Source: an uncultured Clostridia bacterium (GTDB lineage: Bacteria; Bacillota; Clostridia; TANB77; CAG-508). Taken from it: a stretch of DNA of 16,719 bases. This document shows, piece after piece, positions 10,218-16,719 of this stretch. The notes under the pieces were generated by a model, which worked only from the letters and a program-made list of their open reading frames with translations, made no database searches and was not told the DNA's origin. Position 1 is the stretch's first letter, and every line of letters begins with the position of its first letter. The DNA lies in assembly GCA_934177555.1 (NCBI GenBank), contig CAKPPL010000020.1, forward strand, positions 1 through 16,719. The letters run 5' to 3'. The position numbers and the translations under genes are program-made.

Positions 10218-10293
10218 GCGTTATTAGCTCAGCTGGTAGAGCAGCAGACTCTTAATCTGAAGGTCCTCGGTTCGAAACCGAGATGACGCACCA
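10218..10293 (+). tRNA. tRNA-Lys (anticodon CUU)
   Basis: A full cloverleaf of 76 nt with encoded CCA. The acceptor GCGTTAT pairs with ATGACGC (10283-10289, one G-T pair); D-stem GCTC/GAGC with loop AGCTGGTA; anticodon loop CTCTTAA with CTT at 10251-10253; variable loop AGGTC; T-stem CTCGG/CCGAG around TTCGAAA; discriminator A then CCA. Anticodon CUU reads AAG lysine codons. The outermost anticodon-stem pair (27-43) is a G-A mismatch, the only defect. The gene stands alone between two terminators with its own promoter. Confidence 0.97.
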
Positions 10294-10295
10294 CG

Positions 10296-10330
10296 AAAGC
10301 ACTTTTTTAGTGCTTTTTATTTTTTTATAT
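10296..10330 (+). terminator. Rho-independent terminator of the tRNA-Lys gene
   Basis: AAAGCACT (10296-10303) pairs perfectly with AGTGCTTT (10309-10316) over a five-T loop, followed by a T-rich tract to about 10327. It begins three bases after the CCA end of the tRNA. Confidence 0.9.
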
Positions 10331-10358
10331 TGAAAAAGAAGGATTTTAAATATATAAT
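10330..10358 (+). promoter_or_regulatory. Promoter of the mgtA transcription unit
   Basis: TTGAAA (10330-10335), a 17-base spacer, and TATAAT (10353-10358); a second overlapping TATAAT lies at 10358-10363. The predicted start near 10365 leaves a leader of only about 34 nt before ATG 10399, too short for a magnesium (M-box) riboswitch. The two genes after mgtA would also be read from here. Confidence 0.7.
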
Positions 10359-10398
10359 ATAATCAAATATTATTAATAATAAAAAAGCAGGGATATAA

Positions 10399-13035
10399 AT
10401 GATAAGATTATTTTTTATAAAAAACAAAATAAAAAATCATAAATTAATAAACGAAAATGACAAAAAAATTTTAGAGCAATACAAAGAAATTGCACAAAAA
10501 GACAAAGAAAAAATAATAGAAGATTTGAAAACAAATGAAGAAAAAGGTTTAACAAGTAAAGATGTAGAACAAAGATTAAATCATGATGGTGAAAATATAG
10601 TAGTAAAAGATGAAGAACATACATGGCTATATTTTTTCATAAAATCATTTAAAGATAAATTTATATTAATATTATTAATATTAGCTATTATAAATCAAAT
10701 AATAGGAGAAGACAGTATAGGAACTATTATAATATTAGCAATAGGATTTGTAAGTGCAATGATAAAATTTATTCAAGACTTTTCAACATACAAATTCAAT
10801 AAAAAACTAAAAAGTCAAATGTTTTCAACAGCAACAGTATTAAGAAATGGAAAAGAACAAAATATAAGAACAGAAAAAGTAGTAAAAGGTGATATTATCC
10901 ACTTAAATGCAGGGGCTATTGTACCAGCAGATGTAGTTATAATAGAGAATAAAGACTTATTTTTAAATCAATCTGTTTTCACAGGAGAAAGTGCACCAAT
11001 AGAAAAGACAGCTCAAAATAATAATTCAGATGAAATATTTTCAATATCAAATATATGTCTTATGGGAACAAGTGTAATAAGTGGAAATGCTACGGCAGTA
11101 GTAATTAATACAGGTTTTACCACATATTTAGGAAATATGGGAAAACAAATAGACAATAAAAAAGAAATAACGAATTTTGAAAAAGGAATGAACAATATAA
11201 CAAAATTACTTATTAAATATATGGTAGTAGTATCAATAGCAGTATTTATTATATATGCATTTATACGTAAAGACATATTTGAAGCCATTCTATTTTCATT
11301 ATCAGTAGCAGTTGGAATAACCCCAACAATGTTACCAATGATAGTAAATGTAAATTTAACAAAAGGAACCAAAACATTAGCAAAAAAGAAAACATTAGTA
11401 AAAAATATACAATCAATTCAAAATTTAGGAGCAATAGACATTTTATGTACAGACAAAACAGGTACATTAACAGAAGATAAAATTGTTTTACAAAAATACA
11501 TAAATGTTGAAGGAAAAGAAGATTTATCAATATTAGAATATGCATTTTTAAATAGTTATTATGGTACAGGAATGAAAAATTTAGTAGATAAAGCAATTAT
11601 AATATATGGAGATAAACACAATATAAAAGAAAAAGTACAGAATTATGAGAAAATAGATGAAATACCATTTGACTATATTAGAAAGAAAATGAGTGTTGTA
11701 GTAAAACATGAAAATCATTTTAGAATAATAACAAAAGGAGCACTTGAAGAAGTAATAAAAAGTTGCACAACAGTAAAAATCAATGAAGAAGAAAAAGAAT
11801 TAACAGAAGAAATGATAAAAAACATAAATAAAAATGCAAGAGAATTAGCTGAACAAGGAATGCAAGTAATTGCATTAGCATCAAAAAGAGAATATAGAGG
11901 TAAAGACATATTTAATGGTGATGATGAAAAAGAAATGACATTTATAGGATTTGTAGCATTTTTAGATCCACCTAAAAAAGAAGTAAAAAGTACAATAAAA
12001 AAACTAAAAAAATATGGAATAACAACAAAAATCTTAACAGGGGACAATCAATATGCTACTGAAAATATTTGCAACTTAGTAGGGATATCAAATAAAAAGA
12101 TACTATTAGGAAAAGATATTGATAATTTATCAGATGAGGAACTTTCAAAAGAAGTAGAGGAAGTTAATGTATTTGCTAGAATGAATCCATTACAAAAAGA
12201 AAGAATTATAAAAATTTTAAAAAATAATGGACATGTAGTTGGATATATGGGAGATGGAGTTAATGATGCTCCATCATTACATAATGCAGATGTTGGAATT
12301 TGTGTAAATACAGCTACAGATATTGCTAAAGAAGCAAGTGATATAATATTGCTAGAAAAAAGTTTAAAAGTTATTTTTAATGGAGTAATAGAAGGAAGAA
12401 AAGTATATGGAAACATTATTAAATATATGAAAATGGCTTTAAGTTCTGACTTTGGAGACGTATTTAGTATATTTATTGCAAGCATTTTTTTACCATTTTT
12501 GCCATTATTACCAATTCAAATGTTAATACAAGATTTTTTATATGATTTTTCACAAATAGCCATACCATATGATAATGTTGATGAAGAATTTTTAAGAAAA
12601 CCAAAAAAATGGAATACAAAAGGATTAGGAACATTTATGAATGTAATGGGACCAGTAAGTTCAATAATAGATGTATTAGCATTTTTAGCATTTTGGTTTA
12701 TACTTGGCTATAATGGAACTAATTATGAAACATATTTTCAAACAGCTTGGTTTGTAGAATGTTTGATAAGTGAAACACTTATAATTCATTTTGTTCGTAC
12801 ATCAAAAATACCTTTTGTACAATCTAAGCCAAGTAATATGTTAATAAATATGTCATTAATTACAATAATAGGTACAATATTAACACCAATATTTTTACAC
12901 AATATTTCTGCATTTCATTTTGAAATATTGCCACCATTATATTATTTAATAGTGTTTGGCTTAACATTATTGTACATTATATTAGTTCAATTTGTAAAAA
13001 AAGTTTATGTAAAAAAAGTTGGAGAATGGTTATAG
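10399..13035 (+). CDS. mgtA: Magnesium-transporting P-type ATPase (MgtA/MgtB type, P3B)
   Basis: 878 aa, close to the roughly 900 aa usual for MgtA/MgtB. These membrane pumps import Mg2+ using ATP through a phospho-aspartate intermediate. Visible marks: two N-terminal helices (about 76-125); actuator loop with TGES (195-198); M3-M4 (about 275-325); phosphorylation site CTDKTGTLT with Asp352; family-typical SIQNLGAIDILC just before it; the LNSYYGTGMKNL segment found in MgtA-type pumps; hinge GDGVNDAP (618-625); and six C-terminal helices with PLLPIQMLIQDFLYDFSQ. The M4 ion-site segment reads TPTMLPMIV with Thr310 where family members I know have Glu (TPEMLP). A modest Shine-Dalgarno, AGGGA (10389-10393), supports the start. 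The stop lies 13 nt before the next gene, with no terminator. Family certain; Mg2+ specificity is by homology. Confidence 0.95.
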   Translation: MIRLFFIKNKIKNHKLINENDKKILEQYKEIAQKDKEKIIEDLKTNEEKGLTSKDVEQRLNHDGENIVVKDEEHTWLYFFIKSFKDKFILILLILAIINQIIGEDSIGTIIILAIGFVSAMIKFIQDFSTYKFNKKLKSQMFSTATVLRNGKEQNIRTEKVVKGDIIHLNAGAIVPADVVIIENKDLFLNQSVFTGESAPIEKTAQNNNSDEIFSISNICLMGTSVISGNATAVVINTGFTTYLGNMGKQIDNKKEITNFEKGMNNITKLLIKYMVVVSIAVFIIYAFIRKDIFEAILFSLSVAVGITPTMLPMIVNVNLTKGTKTLAKKKTLVKNIQSIQNLGAIDILCTDKTGTLTEDKIVLQKYINVEGKEDLSILEYAFLNSYYGTGMKNLVDKAIIIYGDKHNIKEKVQNYEKIDEIPFDYIRKKMSVVVKHENHFRIITKGALEEVIKSCTTVKINEEEKELTEEMIKNINKNARELAEQGMQVIALASKREYRGKDIFNGDDEKEMTFIGFVAFLDPPKKEVKSTIKKLKKYGITTKILTGDNQYATENICNLVGISNKKILLGKDIDNLSDEELSKEVEEVNVFARMNPLQKERIIKILKNNGHVVGYMGDGVNDAPSLHNADVGICVNTATDIAKEASDIILLEKSLKVIFNGVIEGRKVYGNIIKYMKMALSSDFGDVFSIFIASIFLPFLPLLPIQMLIQDFLYDFSQIAIPYDNVDEEFLRKPKKWNTKGLGTFMNVMGPVSSIIDVLAFLAFWFILGYNGTNYETYFQTAWFVECLISETLIIHFVRTSKIPFVQSKPSNMLINMSLITIIGTILTPIFLHNISAFHFEILPPLYYLIVFGLTLLYIILVQFVKKVYVKKVGEWL

Positions 13036-13040
13036 GAGAG
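13034..13040 (+). promoter_or_regulatory. Shine-Dalgarno deciding the start of the 250-aa gene
   Basis: AGGAGAG overlapping the mgtA stop is eight bases before ATG 13049. An in-frame TTG at 13019 lies upstream of this site and inside mgtA, so it is the weaker choice. Confidence 0.7.
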
Positions 13041-13048
13041 AGAATAAA

Positions 13049-13801
13049 ATGGGAAATAATAGTTCAGGATTTAAAAACGAAAATAGTATAATAGAATATA
13101 TAGATAAGAAAAAAATAAAAGATTTGAATGAAAATATGAAAAAATTTATATTATACATATTTAATATAAAAAACGAAGATGCTATTATACAAGCTACATC
13201 TGGAGAAAAAGGTGAAAAAACAGATATAATAATAAAGATTAATGATGAAATAAAAAGAGTAAGTGTAAAAATAGGTTCAGGAAATTCTGTACATCAAGAA
13301 AACATTGATGTATTCGTAGAATTTTTAAAATCAATTAATATTCCTGAAAATATTATATATGAATTACTAAAATATCACTGGGGAGATGGCACAAGTGATG
13401 GGACAGGTACAGAAAGAATTTCAGGACCAGAATATAAAAGAAAATTTCCAGAAGAGATAAAGACTATAAATACAGAATTAAATAAAAAAGAAAATTTAAA
13501 ACTTTTTATTAATAGATTTATTATTCAAGGAAAATCAAGTGATTACCATTCTATAGATGTGTTATATTATGGTAACATTAATGAAGGTCATTGGGCCAAA
13601 AAAGAAGAAATAATGGAATATATTGTAAACAATATATTTAAAATGAAATCTATTCATTTTGGACCAGTAACATATCAAATATGGAATAGATGTTTAAATT
13701 TCAACAAAAATACAGAAAATAGAAGACGAGTTATGCAAATAAAATGGGCATCTTTATATAAAGATTTGTTAGTTATAGAAAGGAATAGAAAAAATGAATA
13801 G
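13049..13801 (+). CDS. Unrecognised protein, candidate restriction endonuclease subunit 1
   Basis: 250 aa from ATG 13049, which has the good ribosome site. I do not recognise a named family. It is a soluble, Lys-rich protein with no signal or membrane segment. A possible PD-(D/E)XK-like nuclease core is visible: Glu11/Glu16 in an N-terminal helix, Asp59 in KTDIIIKI, and Lys74 in RVSVKIG, with Ser72 where the second acidic residue is usual. A distinctive GSGNSVHQE follows at 76-84, then HWGDGTSDGTGTE, and near the C-terminus FGPVTYQIWNRCLN and an Arg-rich ENRRRVMQIKW that could touch DNA. It follows mgtA by 13 nt, and its last 8 bases (13794-13801) overlap the next gene, so translation is probably coupled. 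Two m5C methyltransferase genes lie just beyond the pair. The restriction role is inferred from context plus these residues and is not proven. Confidence 0.75.
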   Translation: MGNNSSGFKNENSIIEYIDKKKIKDLNENMKKFILYIFNIKNEDAIIQATSGEKGEKTDIIIKINDEIKRVSVKIGSGNSVHQENIDVFVEFLKSINIPENIIYELLKYHWGDGTSDGTGTERISGPEYKRKFPEEIKTINTELNKKENLKLFINRFIIQGKSSDYHSIDVLYYGNINEGHWAKKEEIMEYIVNNIFKMKSIHFGPVTYQIWNRCLNFNKNTENRRRVMQIKWASLYKDLLVIERNRKNE

Positions 13802-14624
13802 AGGAACTTTTTGTGGAGATATTGCTGAAATTAAATTTGTCAAATTATTTAATTCAGATAAATTAAACCCAAATTTTAAAGAATATTTAGATAATATAGA
13901 ATATGAAAATATCAATCAAATATTTATGGTTCGTGTCACAGGCAAGCAATATTCAAAATTATCAAATCAAGTGGTAATGACAAGAGCTGATACATATTTA
14001 ATAAAATCGAAGGATTCAAAGATTAATGAAATTTTAAAAGAAAATGAATATTATTTAGATGAGAAGATATTAGAAAAAGAAAATATTAGTTATAAATGTA
14101 TACAATATAGTGGTATTTCGATAAAAATGACTGATTCGGATAAATATCAAATTTTAAAATTGACACCAGACAGTTTTTATAAATTATTTAATGAATATGA
14201 GTTAGGTGCTGGTGCAAGTATATATTGCCAAAAAGAAGAGGAACTTATAAAAAATAGTATAGTTTGCCAAGGATGGCATACATCAAAAGAAAAAATAGTA
14301 GAAAAATACAGTGAAGATATACCAGACATAGAAAGCTTATTAAATGAAAACATAAATAAATCTAATGAATTAAGGATTTACAAGGAATTAAAAAGATTTT
14401 CAAACAATAAAATTACAGAAATTATTAATAATAATCAATATTTGAAAGAAGTAATTTTTAATGGATATCATATATATGAAGAGCCTTATTCTGCAAGTTA
14501 TTTTTATAAAGGAGATAATATTAAAAAATTGACATATATTCCATTTACTGTTACAACAGGTTCTGGAAGAAGCAAAGGCAATTTTACAATCGTTTTAAAA
14601 CCAAAAAATGAAACTATTAAGTAG
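13794..14624 (+). CDS. Unrecognised protein, candidate restriction endonuclease subunit 2
   Basis: 276 aa, starting at ATG 13794 after AAAGGA (13779-13784), with an 8-base overlap (ATGAATAG) with the previous stop. I do not recognise the family. It is soluble, with no signal or membrane helix. The N-terminus GDIAEIKFVKLFN (Glu12), then SNQVVMTRADTYLIK (Asp66), then GISIKMTDSDK (Lys111, with Ser109 in the acidic position) could form a degenerate PD-(D/E)XK core. The S-(V/I)-K-(I/M) strand parallels the one in the preceding protein. Further marks are LTPDSFYKLF, ELGAGASIYC and a C-terminal TGSGRSKGNFTIVLK. The stop codon lies inside a hairpin shared with the convergent methyltransferase gene. 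Alternatives are a DNA-recognition or accessory subunit of the neighbour, or an unrelated defence protein. Real gene: high confidence; function: modest. Confidence 0.75.
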   Translation: MNRGTFCGDIAEIKFVKLFNSDKLNPNFKEYLDNIEYENINQIFMVRVTGKQYSKLSNQVVMTRADTYLIKSKDSKINEILKENEYYLDEKILEKENISYKCIQYSGISIKMTDSDKYQILKLTPDSFYKLFNEYELGAGASIYCQKEEELIKNSIVCQGWHTSKEKIVEKYSEDIPDIESLLNENINKSNELRIYKELKRFSNNKITEIINNNQYLKEVIFNGYHIYEEPYSASYFYKGDNIKKLTYIPFTVTTGSGRSKGNFTIVLKPKNETIK

Positions 14625-14635
14625 TTTCATTTTTT
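14603..14635. terminator. Bidirectional hairpin terminator containing both convergent stop codons
   Basis: A perfect 14-bp inverted repeat: AAAAAATGAAACTA (14603-14616) and TAGTTTCATTTTTT (14622-14635) around a 5-base loop. It gives a U-tract on both strands. The + strand stop TAG (14622-14624) and the - strand stop TAA (14619-14617) both fall within it, and the two genes overlap by 8 bases. Confidence 0.88.
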
Positions 14636-15579
14636 AATATATTAACTAATGATTTTGAAATTTGTTCTAAAACAGGAACAATTACACTATTTCCGATTTG
14701 TTTATATGCTTGTGAGCCATTTCCAATTTTATAATTTTCAGGATACCCCATTAATTTTAAACATTCTTTTTCAGTCAATTTTCTGTTCAATTCTACTACA
14801 ACAGGTACATTATTACCACCTGTTCCCATTTTTGCTGTTAAACAAGGAGAAATTCCATCAGTTTTAAATTGACATCTTGATGGTCTAATTTCATAGGCCA
14901 ATGTAAATTTTGATGTTTTTTCATTTATTTTTCCTATATGTTTTTGAATATTAGATTTACAAATATCACTAATTTGATAATTTTTATAAATATTACTAGT
15001 ATCAATAATATCATCAAATGTAAATGATGCAATTTGCTCTGTTGGAAAAATCTTTGTAGCATCTAATTTAATATTAAGATCTTTTCTAACTCCTACACAA
15101 TACCATCTTTCTCTATTTTGAGGGATACCAATATTTTTGGCATTAATAACTTTTTGAACATATGTATATCCTAAACCATCTAAAATGGTTAAAATAGTTT
15201 CTAGTGTTTTTCCATTATCGTGATTGGTTATTCCTTTTACATTTTCTAAAATAAATGCTTTAGGTTTTTTTTCTTTTAAAATTCGTGCAACTTCAAAAAA
15301 CATTGTTCCTCTTGAATCTTCAAATCCAAGTCTCTTACCAGCAATTGAAAAAGATTGGCAAGGGAATCCACCACATAAAATATCAAAATCAGGTATTTCA
15401 TTACTATCAATTTTTGTTATATCTCCACTCGGATACTCACCAAAATTATTTTCATATACTTGAGCAACAGCTTTATCAATATCAGAACTAAAAACACAAT
15501 TACAATTTTGTTTTTCAAGAGCGATTCTAAATCCACCAAGTCCACAAAATAAATCAATAAATTTAAAATTATTATTCAT
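14617..15579 (-). CDS. DNA (cytosine-5-)-methyltransferase, complete
   Basis: 320 aa with all main m5C methyltransferase motifs in order: motif I DLFCGLGGF (9-17, AdoMet binding); motif IV GGFPCQSFSIAG with catalytic Cys74; motif VI ENV with Glu112; motif VIII QNRER (155-159); a target-recognition region with GISPCLTAKMGTGGNNVP; motif IX KLTEKECLKLMGYPE; motif X QAYKQIGNSV (290-299). It should transfer a methyl group from AdoMet to C5 of cytosine within a specific site; the site cannot be read from the sequence. The start ATG 15579 has no good Shine-Dalgarno and would overlap by 8 bases (ATGAATAA) the original stop of the upstream methyltransferase, so translation was probably coupled to it. 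Convergent to the two candidate nuclease genes, consistent with a protective methylase of a restriction system. Confidence 0.95.
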   Translation of the reverse strand: MNNNFKFIDLFCGLGGFRIALEKQNCNCVFSSDIDKAVAQVYENNFGEYPSGDITKIDSNEIPDFDILCGGFPCQSFSIAGKRLGFEDSRGTMFFEVARILKEKKPKAFILENVKGITNHDNGKTLETILTILDGLGYTYVQKVINAKNIGIPQNRERWYCVGVRKDLNIKLDATKIFPTEQIASFTFDDIIDTSNIYKNYQISDICKSNIQKHIGKINEKTSKFTLAYEIRPSRCQFKTDGISPCLTAKMGTGGNNVPVVVELNRKLTEKECLKLMGYPENYKIGNGSQAYKQIGNSVIVPVLEQISKSLVNILKNETT

Positions 15580-15683
15580 TTAAATACTCTAATAAATTAT
15601 TAATTATTTCTGATATTACAGGTGGACTTACAGCATTTCCAGATTGTTTGTATAATTGTGTATCACTCATTCCGTTTCTTTTC
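15572..15683 (-). other. Detached C-terminal segment (motif X) and frameshift point of the second methyltransferase
   Basis: Reading on the - strand, ATA GAA AAG AAA CGG is frame 0; the conserved motif X continues only if one base is skipped here. The likely extra base is one A of the run at 15682-15679. The 3' end of the segment overlaps the start of the next methyltransferase by 8 bases, showing that the intact gene was the first of a coupled pair. Confidence 0.85.
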
Positions 15684-16655
15684 TATATTATCTGTAAATT
15701 CTTTACTAAAACCTTGAACTCTAAAAGTTTCTAAAGGAGTAAGCTTACGTATTTGATATTGTTCGTTTTCTTTGAAAAGAATTTTGGGGCTATCAGATCT
15801 TGCAAGTAATGTTGGAGAGATTCCATAAATAGAGTAAACTCTTCTTTGTCTATCTAAATCATTATGAATTTCCCTAGGTAAAGTAAATTCTTTTATAATT
15901 TTAGGTTGAGTGGTCAAAGATAATGATGTTTCGTTTAAAGCACTTGTATATTCAGTTACTTTAGGATTGTTTAAATAGTATTTTTTATCTACATTTTTTT
16001 CAAGGATATCTTTTATATATACATTAGTATTGCTCATATGTATTGAGTTAAAGAAATTCATAGTTTTTAGATTATTTTCATTTGCCCAACTTTTTATAAT
16101 TGAAACTTTATTATTTCTTATATCTTTTTCAAATTTTTGAGTTTTTCCATTTAATATACCTAAGATATATGTCCTTTCTCTACTTTGTGGAACACCGGCC
16201 TCACAAGAGTTAATTACAGTAAAGTCAAAAGTATAATCACAATCAGATATATTTTTTAGTATAGTTTTTATTGTATTTCCTTTGTCATGACTGATTAAAT
16301 TTTTTACATTTTCAAGTAATATATATTTAGGTTTTTTTTCTTTTATAATTCTAATAACATCAAAAAATAGTGTACCACGTATATCATTAAATCCTTTTTG
16401 CATTCCTGCAACTGAAAATGATTGACATGGAAAGCCACCACAGAGTAAGTCATGGTCAGGAATGGATTTTTCGTCTACTTTTTTTATATCACCAACCATG
16501 TTGTTTATTGGAAAGTTATAACTAAATGTTTGTGTTGCGTATTTATCTATTTCTGATGAAAAAACTAAGTCATATTCCATATTGGAGGTTTTGAATCCTT
16601 GCTCAAATCCACCAATTCCAGAAAAGAGTGAAGCAACTTTTATTTTTTTTGCCAT
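15572..16655 (-). pseudogene. Second DNA (cytosine-5-)-methyltransferase, frameshifted before motif X
   Basis: As read, the frame from ATG 16655 ends at TGA 15663-15665 after 330 aa. Start supported by AAAGGTGA (16669-16662). Motifs seen: I ASLFSGIGGF (8-17); IV GGFPCQSFSVAG with catalytic Cys77; VI ENV with Glu115; VIII QSRER (157-161); recognition region with YGISPTLLARSDSPKI; IX RKLTPLETFRVQGF. Motif X is missing from this frame, but the sequence just after encodes it one frame over: RNGMSDTQLYKQSGNAV, then SPPVISEIINNLLEYLNE and TAA at 15574-15572. Removing one A from the AAAA run at 15679-15682 restores a continuous 360-aa protein (junction IERNGMSD). Motif X helps form the AdoMet pocket, so the truncated form is probably impaired. 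It is related to the downstream methyltransferase, with different recognition regions. Could be true inactivation, a variable switch, or a sequencing or assembly error. Confidence 0.9.
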
Positions 16656-16690
16656 TATATTTCACCTTTCTAAACTTTATTTCCAAAAGT

Positions 16691-16699
16691 ATTTTAACA
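16691..16699 (-). promoter_or_regulatory. Possible extended -10 promoter for the methyltransferase pair
   Basis: On the - strand, TGTTAAAAT (16699-16691) fits an extended -10 (TGnTAAAAT), 35 bases before the ATG at 16655. No clear -35 box is seen before the window ends, so this is tentative. Confidence 0.35.
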
Positions 16700-16719
16700 T
16701 ATTTTAATAAAAAAATCCG

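Noticed and set aside
10218..10293. tRNA gene as attachment site of an integrated element carrying the methyltransferases
   Set aside because: No copy of the tRNA 3' end was seen downstream, no integrase is present, and mgtA lies between.
10359..10398. M-box magnesium riboswitch before mgtA
   Set aside because: The leader after the predicted promoter is only about 34 nt, too short for this riboswitch.
13019..13048. TTG 13019 as start of the first candidate nuclease gene
   Set aside because: It lies inside mgtA upstream of the ribosome site; ATG 13049 has AGGAGAG at a proper distance.
14649..15491. Forward open frames opposite the complete methyltransferase
   Set aside because: The - strand holds every m5C methyltransferase motif; the forward frames are antisense shadows.
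15572..15665. TGA read as tryptophan (alternative code) to rescue the truncated methyltransferase
   Set aside because: Reading through TGA in frame gives no motif X; motif X appears only in the shifted frame, and all Trp codons in the window are TGG.
15675..15690. Programmed ribosomal frameshifting
   Set aside because: Restoring the frame needs a +1 (or -2) shift; no classic -1 slippery heptamer with stem-loop, nor a known +1 signal such as a slow stop codon at the site, is evident.
1..16719. CRISPR array, insertion sequence or rRNA
   Set aside because: No regularly spaced repeats, transposase or rRNA sequence was seen.

Overview
The window is very AT-rich and comes from a low-GC Gram-positive bacterium, most likely an uncultured gut-type clostridial Firmicute. 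Evidence for this: Shine-Dalgarno sites close to AGGAGG, sigma-A-type promoters, hairpin-plus-U-tract terminators, strong use of AAA/GAA/ATA/ACA/AGA codons, a VanW/G5 wall protein and large secreted adhesin-like proteins. Tryptophan is TGG in every gene and no gene needs TGA as sense, so the standard bacterial code applies. The genus cannot be named from this sequence.

Region 1 (1-10155) is a cell-surface operon on the + strand. It holds the 3' part of a VanW-family/G5 protein (cut by the window edge), a 1605-aa cysteine-free secreted stalk protein with DUF11-like repeats and one SdrD-B-like domain, and a 1378-aa surface protein. The latter starts with a TQXA-type thioester domain (Cys59/Gln130), followed by a CnaB domain, a Glu-Pro linker and two SdrD-B-like segments. 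Both large proteins end in a related anchor region, a membrane helix and a basic tail. The second has a TPPTG sorting-like motif; the first has AVSTG, without the proline. Intergenic gaps are 20-27 nt, and a strong hairpin terminator closes the unit.

Region 2 (10156-10330) is a free-standing tRNA-Lys(CUU) gene with a perfect TTGACA-N17-TATAAT promoter and its own terminator.

Region 3 (10330-16719) starts with a complete MgtA-type Mg2+ P-type ATPase. Thirteen nt after its stop, with no terminator between, come two overlapping genes (250 and 276 aa) of unrecognised family; each shows a possible degenerate PD-(D/E)XK-like core. Facing them on the - strand are two related but distinct cytosine-C5 DNA methyltransferase genes. 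The two pairs converge on a 14-bp hairpin that contains both stop codons. The layout (two small candidate nucleases plus two m5C methyltransferases) looks like a restriction-modification cassette with an asymmetric target or a two-subunit endonuclease; this is inference. The promoter-proximal methyltransferase is frameshifted by one base just before motif X, so as read it lacks its C-terminal motif. That is either a natural inactivation or variation, or a sequence error.
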